DNA of 64,000 nucleotides, taken from the NCBI GenBank assembly GCA_035696165.1, contig DASRQX010000354.1, forward strand, positions 1 through 64,000, given 5' to 3'. A model generated the notes under the pieces. The model was given only the letters and a program-made list of their open reading frames with translations. It ran no database searches and was not told the origin of the DNA. Numbering within the stretch: position 1 is the stretch's first letter; each line of letters starts with the position of its first letter. Positions 26,351 to 35,535 of the stretch are shown piece after piece. A program made the translations under genes and the position numbers. Source of the DNA: Palsa-883 sp035696165 (GTDB lineage: Bacteria; Pseudomonadota; Alphaproteobacteria; Acetobacterales; Acetobacteraceae).

Positions 26351-26603
26351 TCCAGACGACTTTCCCCCTTCCTGCTGCGGGAGGGGGAGGGGCCGGCGCC
26401 AGCGTCGCGTCGAAGCTCACTGCGCCCCGACCCTCCGCCAACCCTCGAACCCATGGCGGAACGCGAACTCCCGGCTCCAGCCCATCCTGACGCCGACGGT
26501 TCAAACCCGGCCACAACACCGAAGGGGGGTGAATTTCCCACCGCATCGCTTTAACCTCCCACCGACCGGTCCGCGTTCCAGGCCCGCCCGGAGGTACGTC
26601 GCA

Positions 26604-27644
26604 ATGAACGACACCACACCCGCCCTGCGCCAGCACTTCTACGACCAGCTCGGCCCGCACAGCCTCGCCCCGCTGTGGGAGCGTCTGCACACCCTGGTCA
26701 CCCGCGCACCCACCACGCCGGCCGTTCCGGTGCTGTGGGACTACGACAACGTCGTGCGCCCCTACCTGATGCAGGCCGGCAGCCTGATCACCGCGAAGGA
26801 GGCCGAGCGCCGCGTGCTGATCCTAGAGAACCCCGGGCTGCGAGGTCACACCTCGGTCACCCACGCGCTGTTCGCCGGCATGCAGCTTATCCTGCCCGGC
26901 GAGGTCGCGCCCGCCCATCGCCACGCGCAGTCCGCGCTGCGCTTCGTCATCGAGGGGCACGGCGCCTACACCGCAGTAGAAGGCGAACGCGCACTGATGG
27001 AGCCAGGCGACTTCATCATCACGCCAAGCTGGACCTGGCACGATCACGGCAACGAGGCCGACGCGCCCGTCGTGTGGCTGGACGGGTTGGACATCCCGAT
27101 CATCCGCCTGCTGGACGTCAGCTTCGCCGAGCCGGCCAACGCCGAAAGCCAGACCGAGACCCGCCCGCAAGGCGACAGCCTGGCCCGTTTCGGCGCCAAC
27201 ATGCTGCCGGTCGACTGGAAGCCGACCACAAAGAGCTCCCCGGTCTTCGCCTATCCGTACGCTCGCACGCGCGAGGCACTGGCGACACTCGCGCGCAACG
27301 GCGCCCCCGACCCGTGCCACGGTCACAAGCTGCGCTACGCCAACCCCGCCACCGGCGATCACGCCATGCCGACGATTGGCGCCTGCATGCAGGTGCTGCC
27401 AGCCGGGTTCGATACCGCGCCGTATCGCTGCACCGACGGCACGGTCTATGTCGCGGTCGAGGGCACTGGCGAAACGATCGTCGGCGACACGGTGTTCCAC
27501 TGGAAGCCGCGCGATGTATTCGTCGTGCCGAGCTGGCACCGCCATCACCACCGCCCCGATGGGGAAGCCGTGCTGTTCAGCTTCTCCGACCGCCCCGTGC
27601 AGGAAAAGCTCGGCTTGTGGCGTGAGGAAAGGGGCCACGCCTGA
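26604..27644 (+). CDS. Gentisate 1,2-dioxygenase
   Basis: A 346-residue bicupin ring-cleavage enzyme that opens gentisate to maleylpyruvate with Fe(II) and O2. The N-terminal cupin has the iron ligands in HRHAQSALRFVIEGHG (about residues 111-126), with the third His in TWHDHGN. A second cupin toward the C-terminus contains SWHRHHHRPDG. The family start is MNDTTPALRQHFYDQL, with GGAGG upstream of ATG 26604. No maleylpyruvate hydrolase/isomerase follows; instead a small DUF1272 gene overlaps the stop. Salicylate or 1-hydroxy-2-naphthoate dioxygenases are related alternatives. Confidence 0.9.
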   Translation: MNDTTPALRQHFYDQLGPHSLAPLWERLHTLVTRAPTTPAVPVLWDYDNVVRPYLMQAGSLITAKEAERRVLILENPGLRGHTSVTHALFAGMQLILPGEVAPAHRHAQSALRFVIEGHGAYTAVEGERALMEPGDFIITPSWTWHDHGNEADAPVVWLDGLDIPIIRLLDVSFAEPANAESQTETRPQGDSLARFGANMLPVDWKPTTKSSPVFAYPYARTREALATLARNGAPDPCHGHKLRYANPATGDHAMPTIGACMQVLPAGFDTAPYRCTDGTVYVAVEGTGETIVGDTVFHWKPRDVFVVPSWHRHHHRPDGEAVLFSFSDRPVQEKLGLWREERGHA

Positions 27645-27892
27645 TGTTGGAACTGCGCCCGGGTTGCGAATGCTGCGACCGCGATCTTCCGCCGGATAGT
27701 CTCGACGCGCGCATCTGTTCCTTCGAATGCACGTTCTGTGTGGGTTGCGCCGACGGCGTGCTTTGTTGCCGCTGCCCCAACTGCGGCGGCGAGTTGGTGC
27801 GCCGCCCGGTGCGCCCCGCCGACAAACTCGCGCGCTTCCCCGCGTCGGTCGTACGCAAGGTCAAGCCGCAAGGGTGCGTCGCCGTTGCTTGA
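27644..27892 (+). CDS. DUF1272 small cysteine-rich protein
   Basis: An 82-residue protein translationally coupled to the gentisate dioxygenase gene (TGATG overlap at 27642-27646). Eight Cys residues come in CxxC-like groups: CECC at about residues 8-11, then CSFECTFCVGCADG and CCRCPNCGG, which resembles a small zinc ribbon. The family is of unknown function; the coupling suggests expression with the dioxygenase. The basic C-terminal tail is not conserved in character. Confidence 0.85.
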   Translation: MLELRPGCECCDRDLPPDSLDARICSFECTFCVGCADGVLCCRCPNCGGELVRRPVRPADKLARFPASVVRKVKPQGCVAVA

Positions 27893-27998
27893 ACGGCGGC
27901 TGATCAGATGCGGCTCCGCGACCCACCGACGGCCCAAGGGTCCGATACCCGTTCAGATTTGCGTTGGTCGGCCGTATCGAATCACCAATGGCTGCCCG

Positions 27999-30050
27999 CT
28001 ACAAATCCTTGACCAGCCGCAGCGCATCATAGATCGCGGCGTGGATGTTGCGACTGGCGACCGCATCGCCAATGCGGAACAACTGAAACTGTCCCGCCGG
28101 GTTGCGCACCACCTCCTGACGCCGGCCGGCCAGCAGCGCCGCGTGGTCGATCTCCCCCAGGTTGAGCGACAACGGGCGCAGCGTGTCATAAAGCTCGGTT
28201 GGCGGCAGGGTGCCGTGCTCCACCACTACCTGATCGACAATGCGCTCGAACCGTTCCGGCCCGTGATCGGAGCCCACTACCGCGCATAGCGCGTTGCCTT
28301 CGCGCCGCACCGACAGCAACCGAACGTTGATGGTGATGTGCACCCCGTGGCGATGGAACGCCGCCGCATACAGCGTGTGGTTCATGCCGCCCATCTCCGG
28401 AGCGAAATACCGCTCAGGCGAAACGATCTCTACCGCGCTGCCGGCCTCGGCAAGCAGCTCGGTGGTCTGCATCGCCTGATGCCCACCATTGTCGTCGAAC
28501 ACCAGCACGCGCGCGGCCGGCGCCACGATGCCTGACAGGATATCCCAGGTTGAAACGACCAGATCGTTGCCTTCCGTGAGCACCGAGGTATGCGGCACGC
28601 CGCCGGTCGCCAGGATGACCACGTCCGGCGCCTCGGCCAGCACGTCGGCCTCGCCTGCATAAACCGAGAACCGCGGTTGCACGCCGGCGGCGTCCAGCCG
28701 CTGCATGCGCCAGTCCACGATCCCGATCAGTTCCTTGCGCCGCGCCAGGCGACAGGCGAGCAGAATCTGGCCGCCGGGTTGCGCGGCCGCCTCGAACAGC
28801 GCGACCGGGTGGCCACGCGCGGCGGCGACCCGCGCCGCTTCCAGCCCACCCGGACCGGCGCCCACCACGACCATTTTGCGCCGCCGACCCTCGGTGCGCG
28901 CGACAACATGCGGCATCGTCGCCTCACGCCCTGTCGCGGCGTTGTGCACGCACACCGCGTCGTTGCCCTCGTAAATTCGATCGAGGCAATAGGTCGCGCC
29001 CACGCAGGGCCGGATCTCCGTCTCACGTCCTTCGGCCAGCAGCCGCGCAATATGCGGTTCGGCGATGTGCGCGCGCGTCATGCCGACCATGTCGAGCTTG
29101 CCCGAAACGACCGCGTGCCGCGCCGTCGCGACATCCTGGATGCGTGCCGCGTGGAACACCGGGAAGCGCGTCGCGGCCCGCACCTCGCCGGCGAAATCCA
29201 GGTGCGGCGCCGTGCGCATCCCCATGATCGGAATCACCTGTGTCAGCGCCGCGTCGGTGTCCATGTGGCCGCGGATCACGTTGAGGAAATCCACCTGCCC
29301 GGTTGCCACCAGGCAGCGCGCGATCTCGATGCCTTCAGCGCGCGACAGGCCGATGTCCCAGTCCTCATCCGCCACCATGCGCACGCCGACGATGAAGCGG
29401 GGATCGGTTGCCGCGCGCACCGCGTCCAACACCTGGCGGATGAAGCGCAGCCGGTTGTCGAGGCTGCCACCGTAGTCGTCATCACGCTGGTTGGTGACTG
29501 GCGACCAGAACTGGTCGGGCAAATGCCCGTAGGCCTCGATCTCGATCCCGTCCAGCCCGGCCGCCTCCATCCGTGCCGCGGCCGAGGCGTAATCGGCAAC
29601 GATGCGCGCGATGTCCCAGTCTTCCAGCGCCTTGGGAAATGCCCGATGCGCCGCCTCGCGCACCGACGAGGGCGCCAGCACCGGCAGCCAGTCGGCCTTG
29701 TTCCACACCGTACGCCGTCCGAGATGCGTGATCTGGATCATCACCGCCGCACCGTGCGCGTGGCAGTCGTCCGCCAGACGGCGCATCCACGGTACGATCT
29801 CGTCCTTGTAGACGAGCAGGTTGCCGAACACCGGCGGCGAGTCGGGCGAGACCACCGCCGAGCCCGCCGTCATCGTCAGCGCGATGCCGCCCTTGGCCTT
29901 TTCCACGTGGTAGAGGCGGTAGCGATCCTTCGGCATGCCGTCTTCGGAATAGAACGGCTCGTGCGAGGTGCTCATCAGCCGATTGCGCAACGTCAGGTGG
30001 CGGAGCTGGAACGGTTGCAGCAGCGGGTCCGTGGTTGCAGCGGCGCTCAT
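27999..30050 (-). CDS. FMN/Fe-S/FAD oxidoreductase of the 2,4-dienoyl-CoA reductase / trimethylamine dehydrogenase family
   Basis: A 683-residue enzyme. The N-terminal Old Yellow Enzyme barrel (about 1-345) starts LLQPFQLRHLTLRNRLM and carries HLGRRTVW. A cysteine segment RPCVGATYC...C (about 350-370) is followed by an FAD/NAD domain with VVVGAGPGGLEAARVAA (about 398). The family ligates a [4Fe-4S] cluster with four Cys; here the second position is Ala, leaving three in the segment. Close relatives act as N-demethylases of methylated amines or N-methylproline. The start at 30050 (MSAAATTDPLLQPF) is chosen over 30098 by homology. The substrate is unknown. Confidence 0.88.
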   Translation of the reverse strand: MSAAATTDPLLQPFQLRHLTLRNRLMSTSHEPFYSEDGMPKDRYRLYHVEKAKGGIALTMTAGSAVVSPDSPPVFGNLLVYKDEIVPWMRRLADDCHAHGAAVMIQITHLGRRTVWNKADWLPVLAPSSVREAAHRAFPKALEDWDIARIVADYASAAARMEAAGLDGIEIEAYGHLPDQFWSPVTNQRDDDYGGSLDNRLRFIRQVLDAVRAATDPRFIVGVRMVADEDWDIGLSRAEGIEIARCLVATGQVDFLNVIRGHMDTDAALTQVIPIMGMRTAPHLDFAGEVRAATRFPVFHAARIQDVATARHAVVSGKLDMVGMTRAHIAEPHIARLLAEGRETEIRPCVGATYCLDRIYEGNDAVCVHNAATGREATMPHVVARTEGRRRKMVVVGAGPGGLEAARVAAARGHPVALFEAAAQPGGQILLACRLARRKELIGIVDWRMQRLDAAGVQPRFSVYAGEADVLAEAPDVVILATGGVPHTSVLTEGNDLVVSTWDILSGIVAPAARVLVFDDNGGHQAMQTTELLAEAGSAVEIVSPERYFAPEMGGMNHTLYAAAFHRHGVHITINVRLLSVRREGNALCAVVGSDHGPERFERIVDQVVVEHGTLPPTELYDTLRPLSLNLGEIDHAALLAGRRQEVVRNPAGQFQLFRIGDAVASRNIHAAIYDALRLVKDL

Positions 30051-30344
30051 CGATGGTGGTCCCGTCGGTTCAGCCCGATGATAGCAGCCACGCTCCATGG
30101 CCGCCTCAAGTTCGGCATCCTTCCCTCATGGGCGCTCGACATCACGTTTCGGGCAGACGAGAGGATCGTCGACGCGACCGTCGAAACTACAAACAATTCC
30201 ATGGCGGCCGGGACTATGCCGCATTTTACCGCCACGGAGAGGCCGACACGGACGCCTGACCCAGTGTTCCGCCGCCTCCACGGCACGGTCTTGTCCCCAA
30301 ATGCCACTCGGTGCCGCTTGCACTGACCACCCCTCCCGGGCCTG

Positions 30345-31850
30345 ATGGCGCGGGCTTCAGAGGGTGCGGCAGTGCCACAGACGCAGGCGGCCGGCGAAGC
30401 ACGCTTCGTGACCGGCAACATCATGCACCACGTCGTGGTCATGGCCGGGACCGGGGCGATCGGGCTGATCGCTGTCTTCGCCGTCGATCTGCTGAACCTC
30501 TTTTACATCTCCCTGCTCGGCCAGCAGCCGATCGCCGCGGCAATCGGCTTCGCCGGTGTCGTCGGCTTTTTCCAGACCTCGGTGCTGATCGGTCTGACCA
30601 TCGGCGTCAGCGCCGTGGTCGCGCGGAGCATCGGCGCCGGCGCGGCGCCGGTGGCGCGGCACATTGCCGGCACCGGCCTTGTGCTGATGGTGCTGGCAGG
30701 CCTGGTCGTCGGCCTCGGCACCGTGGCCTTGCTCGGCCCGATCCTGGACACGCTCCGCGCCACCGGCGACACACGCCGCCTTGCCGCGAGTTTCCTGGTG
30801 ATAACCTCGCCTTTTCTGCCGCTCCTCGCGGCGGGAATGTGTTGTTCCGGATTGCTGCGCTGCATCGGCGACGCAAGCCGGGCGATGAATGTCACGCTGT
30901 TCGCGGCCCTCGCTACCGCGATGATGGACCCGGCACTGATCTTCGGTCTGCATCTCGGCCTGCAGGGGGCCGCGATCAGCACGGTGTTGTCGCGCTGCGT
31001 GTTGGTGACGGTCGGCTGGCGCGGGGCGGCACGGCGGCACGACCTGATCGCCCGTCCGTCGCCTCAGGCCCTGGCCGGCGACGTCGCCGCCATCTTCCGT
31101 ATCGCCGGCCCTGCCCTGCTCACCAACTTCGCAACGCCCGTCGGCTCCGCCTATGTGACCCGCAGCATGGCGGCCTTCGGTCCCGATGCGGTGGCCGGCC
31201 AGGCGACGATCGACCGCATCTCCCCGGTCGCGTTCGGGCTGGTCTATGCGTTGAGCGGCGCGGTCGGTCCGATTATCGCACAGAATGTCGGCGCTGCCCG
31301 ACTGGATCGTGTGCGCGAGGCCTTGCGTGACAGCTTTGCCTTTGTGGCAGTAACCGTGCTCGCGGCTTGGGCGATGCTTGCGCTGGCGCAGGGGCTGGTG
31401 GTTCGCGCCTTCTCCGCCGGCGGCGTGACGGCAGAACTCGTGCATCTGTTCTGCTCCTGGCTCGCCGCCGGATTTCTGTTCACTGGCGCGCTATTCGTCG
31501 CCAACGCCGCTTTTAACAATCTTGGCTATCCGGTGCTTTCGACGGTGTTCAACTGGGGCCGCGCCACCCTCGGCACGATCCCCTTCGTGACCTACGGCGC
31601 ACAGTTCGGGCCGGTCGGTTTGTTGGTTGGCCAGGCCGCCGGCTCGGTGATCTTCGGGACGCTGGCGGTGATCACGGCCTTCCGCATTGTCAACCGGCTG
31701 GGCAGTACCGCCGGTCGGCCCGGCAATGCCATGGAGATACCTGCCGGCACCGGCAACGCCGCCGTCGCGGCCCTCGCGGTTCGCCCCTGGCGCAACTGGC
31801 ACCTGCCGGTGCACCTGCCCATCCACCGGCACACAGAAGGCCGCGGGTAA
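30345..31850 (+). CDS. MATE-family multidrug/metabolite exporter
   Basis: A 501-residue integral membrane antiporter with about 12 hydrophobic segments in two homologous halves. The conserved MATE features are the N-terminal DLLNLFYISLLGQQPIAA loop (first repeat), GVSAVVARSIGAG, and in the second half GQATIDRISPVAFGLVYALS. It exports cationic drugs or metabolites using Na+ or H+. The C-terminal 50 residues after the last helix are not hydrophobic and not family-typical. It is divergent from the flavoenzyme gene. No regulator is adjacent. Confidence 0.9.
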   Translation: MARASEGAAVPQTQAAGEARFVTGNIMHHVVVMAGTGAIGLIAVFAVDLLNLFYISLLGQQPIAAAIGFAGVVGFFQTSVLIGLTIGVSAVVARSIGAGAAPVARHIAGTGLVLMVLAGLVVGLGTVALLGPILDTLRATGDTRRLAASFLVITSPFLPLLAAGMCCSGLLRCIGDASRAMNVTLFAALATAMMDPALIFGLHLGLQGAAISTVLSRCVLVTVGWRGAARRHDLIARPSPQALAGDVAAIFRIAGPALLTNFATPVGSAYVTRSMAAFGPDAVAGQATIDRISPVAFGLVYALSGAVGPIIAQNVGAARLDRVREALRDSFAFVAVTVLAAWAMLALAQGLVVRAFSAGGVTAELVHLFCSWLAAGFLFTGALFVANAAFNNLGYPVLSTVFNWGRATLGTIPFVTYGAQFGPVGLLVGQAAGSVIFGTLAVITAFRIVNRLGSTAGRPGNAMEIPAGTGNAAVAALAVRPWRNWHLPVHLPIHRHTEGRG

Positions 31851-31983
31851 CGCAAAGCCTCCGTCGCGCCAGTTCCTCAGCGCCCAAGTTGACGTGGCGC
31901 TCGTCCGCCCCTGGCCCAGTCGGTTTGGCATGGTGCATGATGGGGAACCGCAGCACGCGACGCCAGACGCAGGGGGTTCATCG

Positions 31984-32817
31984 ATGCTGAGCACCGCCGA
32001 CATCACCCGCTACGCTGCCGACGGCTATCTGCCCGGTCGTCCCTTACTCACCGCCGAGGAAATCGCCTACTACCGCGCCGGCTGCGAGCGCGGTTGCGGC
32101 CCCGTGATAACGGCCCCCGGCCGCCGCCAGTCCAGCAACCGGGTAAAGCCCTATCTGCTGTTCCCTTGGGCCGCCGCGCTGGTGCGCCAGGCGCGCATCC
32201 TCGACTGCGTCGAATCGCTGATCGGCCCGGACCTTATGGTGTTCCACACCACCGTCTGGCTGAAGGAACCGCACAGCGAGACCTTCGTCCCCTGGCACCA
32301 GGACGGCACCTATTTCGGCTTGGCCCCGTTCGAGCACGTCACCGCCTGGGTTGCGCTGACCGATTCCACGCCGGAGAACGGCTGCGTCCAGATCATTCCG
32401 CACTCCCACACCACCGGCCAACGCCCGCATTTCGACCAGCCGGACCCGAAGGCCATGCTGTCGCGCGGCCAGACGCTGGCCGAGCCGATCGACGAAACGT
32501 GCGCCGTGGCACTGGAACTCACCGCCGGCGAAGTATCGTTCCACCACACGCTGGCCTACCACCGCTCCGGAACAAACCGTACCTCCGAGCGTCGCATCGG
32601 CATCGGCGTCAGCTACATCCCGACCCGCGTGCGCCACGTCGGCACCACACGCCTGTCCGCCACCCTGGTCCGCGGCACCGACACCTACGGCCACTTCGAC
32701 CACGAACCGGCGCCGCTGGCAGACGAGGATGCCGCCGCGTTACGCGCCCACGCGGACTCCATCGGCCGCTTCTGGACGGCCTCAGAGAACATCCCGGCCA
32801 TGGCGCTAATGCACTGA
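31984..32817 (+). CDS. Phytanoyl-CoA dioxygenase (PhyH) family oxygenase
   Basis: A 277-residue Fe(II)/2-oxoglutarate enzyme. The iron-binding HxD is WHQDGTYFGL (about residue 103), and the distal His and 2-oxoglutarate Arg are in FHHTLAYHRSGTNRTSERR (about 183-200). The start at 31984 gives the usual MLSTADITRYAADGYL beginning, where the first helix precedes the jelly roll. Members hydroxylate diverse small molecules. A tandem repeat begins at its stop and a long hairpin follows, so transcription probably ends there. Confidence 0.9.
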   Translation: MLSTADITRYAADGYLPGRPLLTAEEIAYYRAGCERGCGPVITAPGRRQSSNRVKPYLLFPWAAALVRQARILDCVESLIGPDLMVFHTTVWLKEPHSETFVPWHQDGTYFGLAPFEHVTAWVALTDSTPENGCVQIIPHSHTTGQRPHFDQPDPKAMLSRGQTLAEPIDETCAVALELTAGEVSFHHTLAYHRSGTNRTSERRIGIGVSYIPTRVRHVGTTRLSATLVRGTDTYGHFDHEPAPLADEDAAALRAHADSIGRFWTASENIPAMALMH

Positions 32818-32847
32818 CCGAAACTAGAATGTACCGAAACTAGAATG
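32817..32847. repeat. Tandem 15-bp direct repeat
   Basis: ACCGAAACTAGAATG occurs at 32817-32831 and again at 32833-32847, one base apart, starting inside the PhyH stop codon. The second copy runs straight into the left arm of the adjacent hairpin. Confidence 0.8.
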
Positions 32848-32916
32848 GGCGGAAACGCGCAGCGCCTTCCGTCGCTTCGTAGCGTCGCTCACGGAAGGCG
32901 CTGCGCGTTTCCGCCC
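32847..32916. repeat. Long hairpin, family C, copy 2
   Basis: A perfect 26-bp inverted repeat (32847-32872 and 32891-32916) with an 18-base loop. The core GCGCCTTCCG is shared with the hairpin at 5025-5083. It lies downstream of the PhyH gene and may stop transcription, though no T-run follows. A half-arm-like relic, GAAGGCGCTGCG, is seen at about 48839-48850. Confidence 0.8.
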
Positions 32917-33094
32917 CACACCATCATGATGTCGGTTGCCCATATGGGCGGCACCCTGCCCAGCAAAGCGGCGGCCCTCGCAGCGCGCGCCTACTGCGCG
33001 GCGCACAAAATCCCCCTACCCTCGGCACATCGATTGCACCTAACATCCCCCACCGGGAACGCGTCCGCGCACTCGCGAGCAAAGGAGCGGGCCG

Positions 33095-34411
33095 ATGGCC
33101 GCCAAACCCTTCCACCTCGGCTGGTTCCTGCAAGGCTCATCCGTGCAGGCCTGGGGCGAACCCTGGACCGGCCATATCGGCCGCACCTGGATGGTCCCCG
33201 AGCTGTTCACCGACATGGCCCGCTGCCTGGAGCGCGCCTGCTTCGACTACATCCTGATCGAGGATTCTTCCTATGTCGGCGAAAGTTTCGGCGGGTCGAC
33301 CGAGATCTATTTGAAGAACGCCATCGCGGTGCCGCGGCAGGATCCGTCCGTGGTGGCCTCGCTGATGACCACCGTGACCTCGCGCATCGGCATCGTTCCC
33401 ACCTTCGGCACCTATGCCTACCCGCCGTATCTGCTGGCGCGCCTCGTGGCCTCGCTCGACCAGGTGTCCGGCGGGCGGATCGGCTGGAACGCGGTCACCG
33501 GCAGCTCCGACTTCGCGGCGATGAATTTCGGCCTGCCGGGCATGCCGGAGCACGACCTGCGGTATGACATGGCCGATGAGTACATGCAGGCGGTGAACGC
33601 GCTGTGGGATTCTTGGGAGCCAGGCGCGATCATCGCCGACCGGCACAGCGGCATCCTGGTCGATCCCGCGAAGGTGCACGCGGCGAACCATGAGGGCCGC
33701 TTCTTCAAGACCCGCGGACCGTTGAACTCCGGCCCGGCGCCGCAGGGGCGGCCGGTGATCGCGCAGGCCGGCGGCTCGCCGCGCGGGCGCCAGTTTGCAG
33801 CCCAACATGCCGACACCATCGTCGCCCATACCAAGGGGACTGCCGCGATGCAGGCGTATCGTGACGACGTGCGCAAACGCATGATCGCGTGCGGGCGCGA
33901 TCCCGACTCGTGCAAGGTGTTGTTCCTGGTCGCGCCGATCATCGGCGAAACCGACGAGGAGGCGCAGCAGCGGAAGCGGGCCCGTGCCGCGCGCGCCGAG
34001 GCAACGCTGGCGCAACGCCTCGCACATTTCGGTAAGGTGACAAATATCGACTTCGGCAAGTTCGACCTGGACAAGCCGTTGCCGGCCGACGTCACCACCA
34101 ACGGCCATCAGCAGAACCTGGATGAGTTTCGCGCCAGGGCTGCCGGCCGCTCCATCCGCGCGACGATGACCGATGACAGTGTCACCAGCCTTTCGGTCGA
34201 GCTGGTCGGCACGCCGGACTCCATCGCCGCCCGCATGGGAGAAGTGATGGAGGAAACTGGCGGCGACGGGTTTCTGTTCTCAATGCCGAACGTGCATCGC
34301 CGTACGCTGGCCGAGATCGAGGATGGGTTGATCCCGGCCCTGCAGGATCGCGGCTTGGTACGCGCCGCGTACAGCCACACGCAGTTCCGCGACAATCTGT
34401 TGGAATTCTGA
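33095..34411 (+). CDS. Flavin-dependent monooxygenase, NtaA/SnaA/DszA family (second copy)
   Basis: A 438-residue luciferase-like enzyme, a paralogue of the one at 7186-8496: both have HLGWF, YPP(F/Y)(M/L)LARL, GGR(F/I)GWN, RYDMADEY and QAGGSPRGR at matching places. The ATG follows CAAAGGAGCGGG. It lies 11 bp before an ABC importer operon on the same strand, which suggests that the imported compound is oxidised by this enzyme. A separate flavin reductase would be needed and is not visible here. Confidence 0.9.
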   Translation: MAAKPFHLGWFLQGSSVQAWGEPWTGHIGRTWMVPELFTDMARCLERACFDYILIEDSSYVGESFGGSTEIYLKNAIAVPRQDPSVVASLMTTVTSRIGIVPTFGTYAYPPYLLARLVASLDQVSGGRIGWNAVTGSSDFAAMNFGLPGMPEHDLRYDMADEYMQAVNALWDSWEPGAIIADRHSGILVDPAKVHAANHEGRFFKTRGPLNSGPAPQGRPVIAQAGGSPRGRQFAAQHADTIVAHTKGTAAMQAYRDDVRKRMIACGRDPDSCKVLFLVAPIIGETDEEAQQRKRARAARAEATLAQRLAHFGKVTNIDFGKFDLDKPLPADVTTNGHQQNLDEFRARAAGRSIRATMTDDSVTSLSVELVGTPDSIAARMGEVMEETGGDGFLFSMPNVHRRTLAEIEDGLIPALQDRGLVRAAYSHTQFRDNLLEF

Positions 34412-34422
34412 GGAGGATTGCC

Positions 34423-35532
34423 ATGCCCCCGATGCTGACCGAGCTCGACCGTCGTGCGTTCCTGGCCCTTGGGGCCGCAGCCGGCTTCGCCGGAATGCGT
34501 GGCGCACGCGCCGAAGAGGCGGTGAAACTGGCTGAGTACACCGCGATTCCCGAGCAGCTGAAGGGCAGCGGGGAGCTGCGCATCGCAGGCTATGGCGGCA
34601 GCGCGCAGGATGCGCAGCGTAAGGCGTATTACGAGCCGTTCGGTCGGCTGGCCGGCGTGAAGATGATGGATTTCGACGGCGCCAACATCAACAAGGTGAA
34701 GGCGATGGTCGAGACCAAGAACGTCGAGTGGGACGTGGTCCAGCTCAGCCGCGGCACCGTGCGCAGCCTGATGAAGCACGGCGATTATTTCGAGATGATC
34801 GACTACGACCTTGTGGATACGGCACATATCGATCCAATATACCGATACGACTACGCGCTGGACATGCTGGTGTGGGCCGAGGTGATGGCCTACCGCACCG
34901 ATGCGTTCAAGGGTGCGGTGCCGGTGGGCTGGGCGGATTTCTGGGACACCAAGAAGTTCCCGGGCGACCGTGCGCTGGGCGGTGCGGGGCCGAGCACACC
35001 GGAGCTGGAATTCGCGCTGATGGCGGCGGGCGTGGCGGCGGACAAAGTGTATCCGATCGACATCGACGCAGCGTTCGCCAGTTACGACAAGGTCAAGGGC
35101 AGCGTGGTGAAGTGGTGGGAGACCGGCGCGGTGCCGACGCAGATGTTGACGGATAAGGAGGTCGTCGCCACCTCGGTGTGGAATGGCCGCATGGCGGCGA
35201 TCCAGGCAGCGGGCGTGCCAGCAGCGATCAGTTGGCCGCAGGGCATGCTGAAGCGCGATTGCTGGGCGGTGCCGAAGGGATCACCCAACAAAGCGAACGC
35301 GATGAAGTTCCTCGGGTTCGGCACGATGGCGATCTCGCAGGCGCGGCTATCGTCGTTGATCCCGTACGGCTCGGTGAACAGTGAGTCCGATCAGTATATC
35401 GCGCCGAAGCAGTTGGAGGTGCTGCCGAGCTCCGCCGCCATCAGGCCGAAGCTGGTGCCGTATGATTACGCCTGGTGGGCAGACAACCGCGATGCAGTGA
35501 TCGGCAAGTGGAACAAGTGGGTGTTGAGCTAG
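34423..35532 (+). CDS. ABC transporter substrate-binding protein, spermidine/putrescine type (PotD-like)
   Basis: A 369-residue periplasmic receptor. The leader LDRRAFLALGAAAGFAG is a twin-arginine signal with cleavage after ARA (about residue 30). The mature part starts ELRIAGYGGSAQDAQRKAYYEPF, and has the family VAYRTDAF-like VMAYRTDAF and WADFWDTKKFPGDRAL segments. It heads a complete set: binding protein, ATPase (4-bp gap), two permeases. GAGGAG precedes the ATG. Related receptors bind polyamines, but many take other organic solutes. Confidence 0.9.
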   Translation: MPPMLTELDRRAFLALGAAAGFAGMRGARAEEAVKLAEYTAIPEQLKGSGELRIAGYGGSAQDAQRKAYYEPFGRLAGVKMMDFDGANINKVKAMVETKNVEWDVVQLSRGTVRSLMKHGDYFEMIDYDLVDTAHIDPIYRYDYALDMLVWAEVMAYRTDAFKGAVPVGWADFWDTKKFPGDRALGGAGPSTPELEFALMAAGVAADKVYPIDIDAAFASYDKVKGSVVKWWETGAVPTQMLTDKEVVATSVWNGRMAAIQAAGVPAAISWPQGMLKRDCWAVPKGSPNKANAMKFLGFGTMAISQARLSSLIPYGSVNSESDQYIAPKQLEVLPSSAAIRPKLVPYDYAWWADNRDAVIGKWNKWVLS

Positions 35533-35535
35533 GCG

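Noticed and set aside
28590..30326. Long open frame (578 codons) opposite the FMN/FAD oxidoreductase
   Set aside because: It is antisense to a gene with clear family motifs, its product is Arg/His/Pro-rich without any domain, and such frames are common in high-GC DNA.
30051..30344. Possible small gene between the flavoenzyme and MATE genes
   Set aside because: The frames are short, without a ribosome-binding site or recognisable motif; it is most likely the divergent promoter region.
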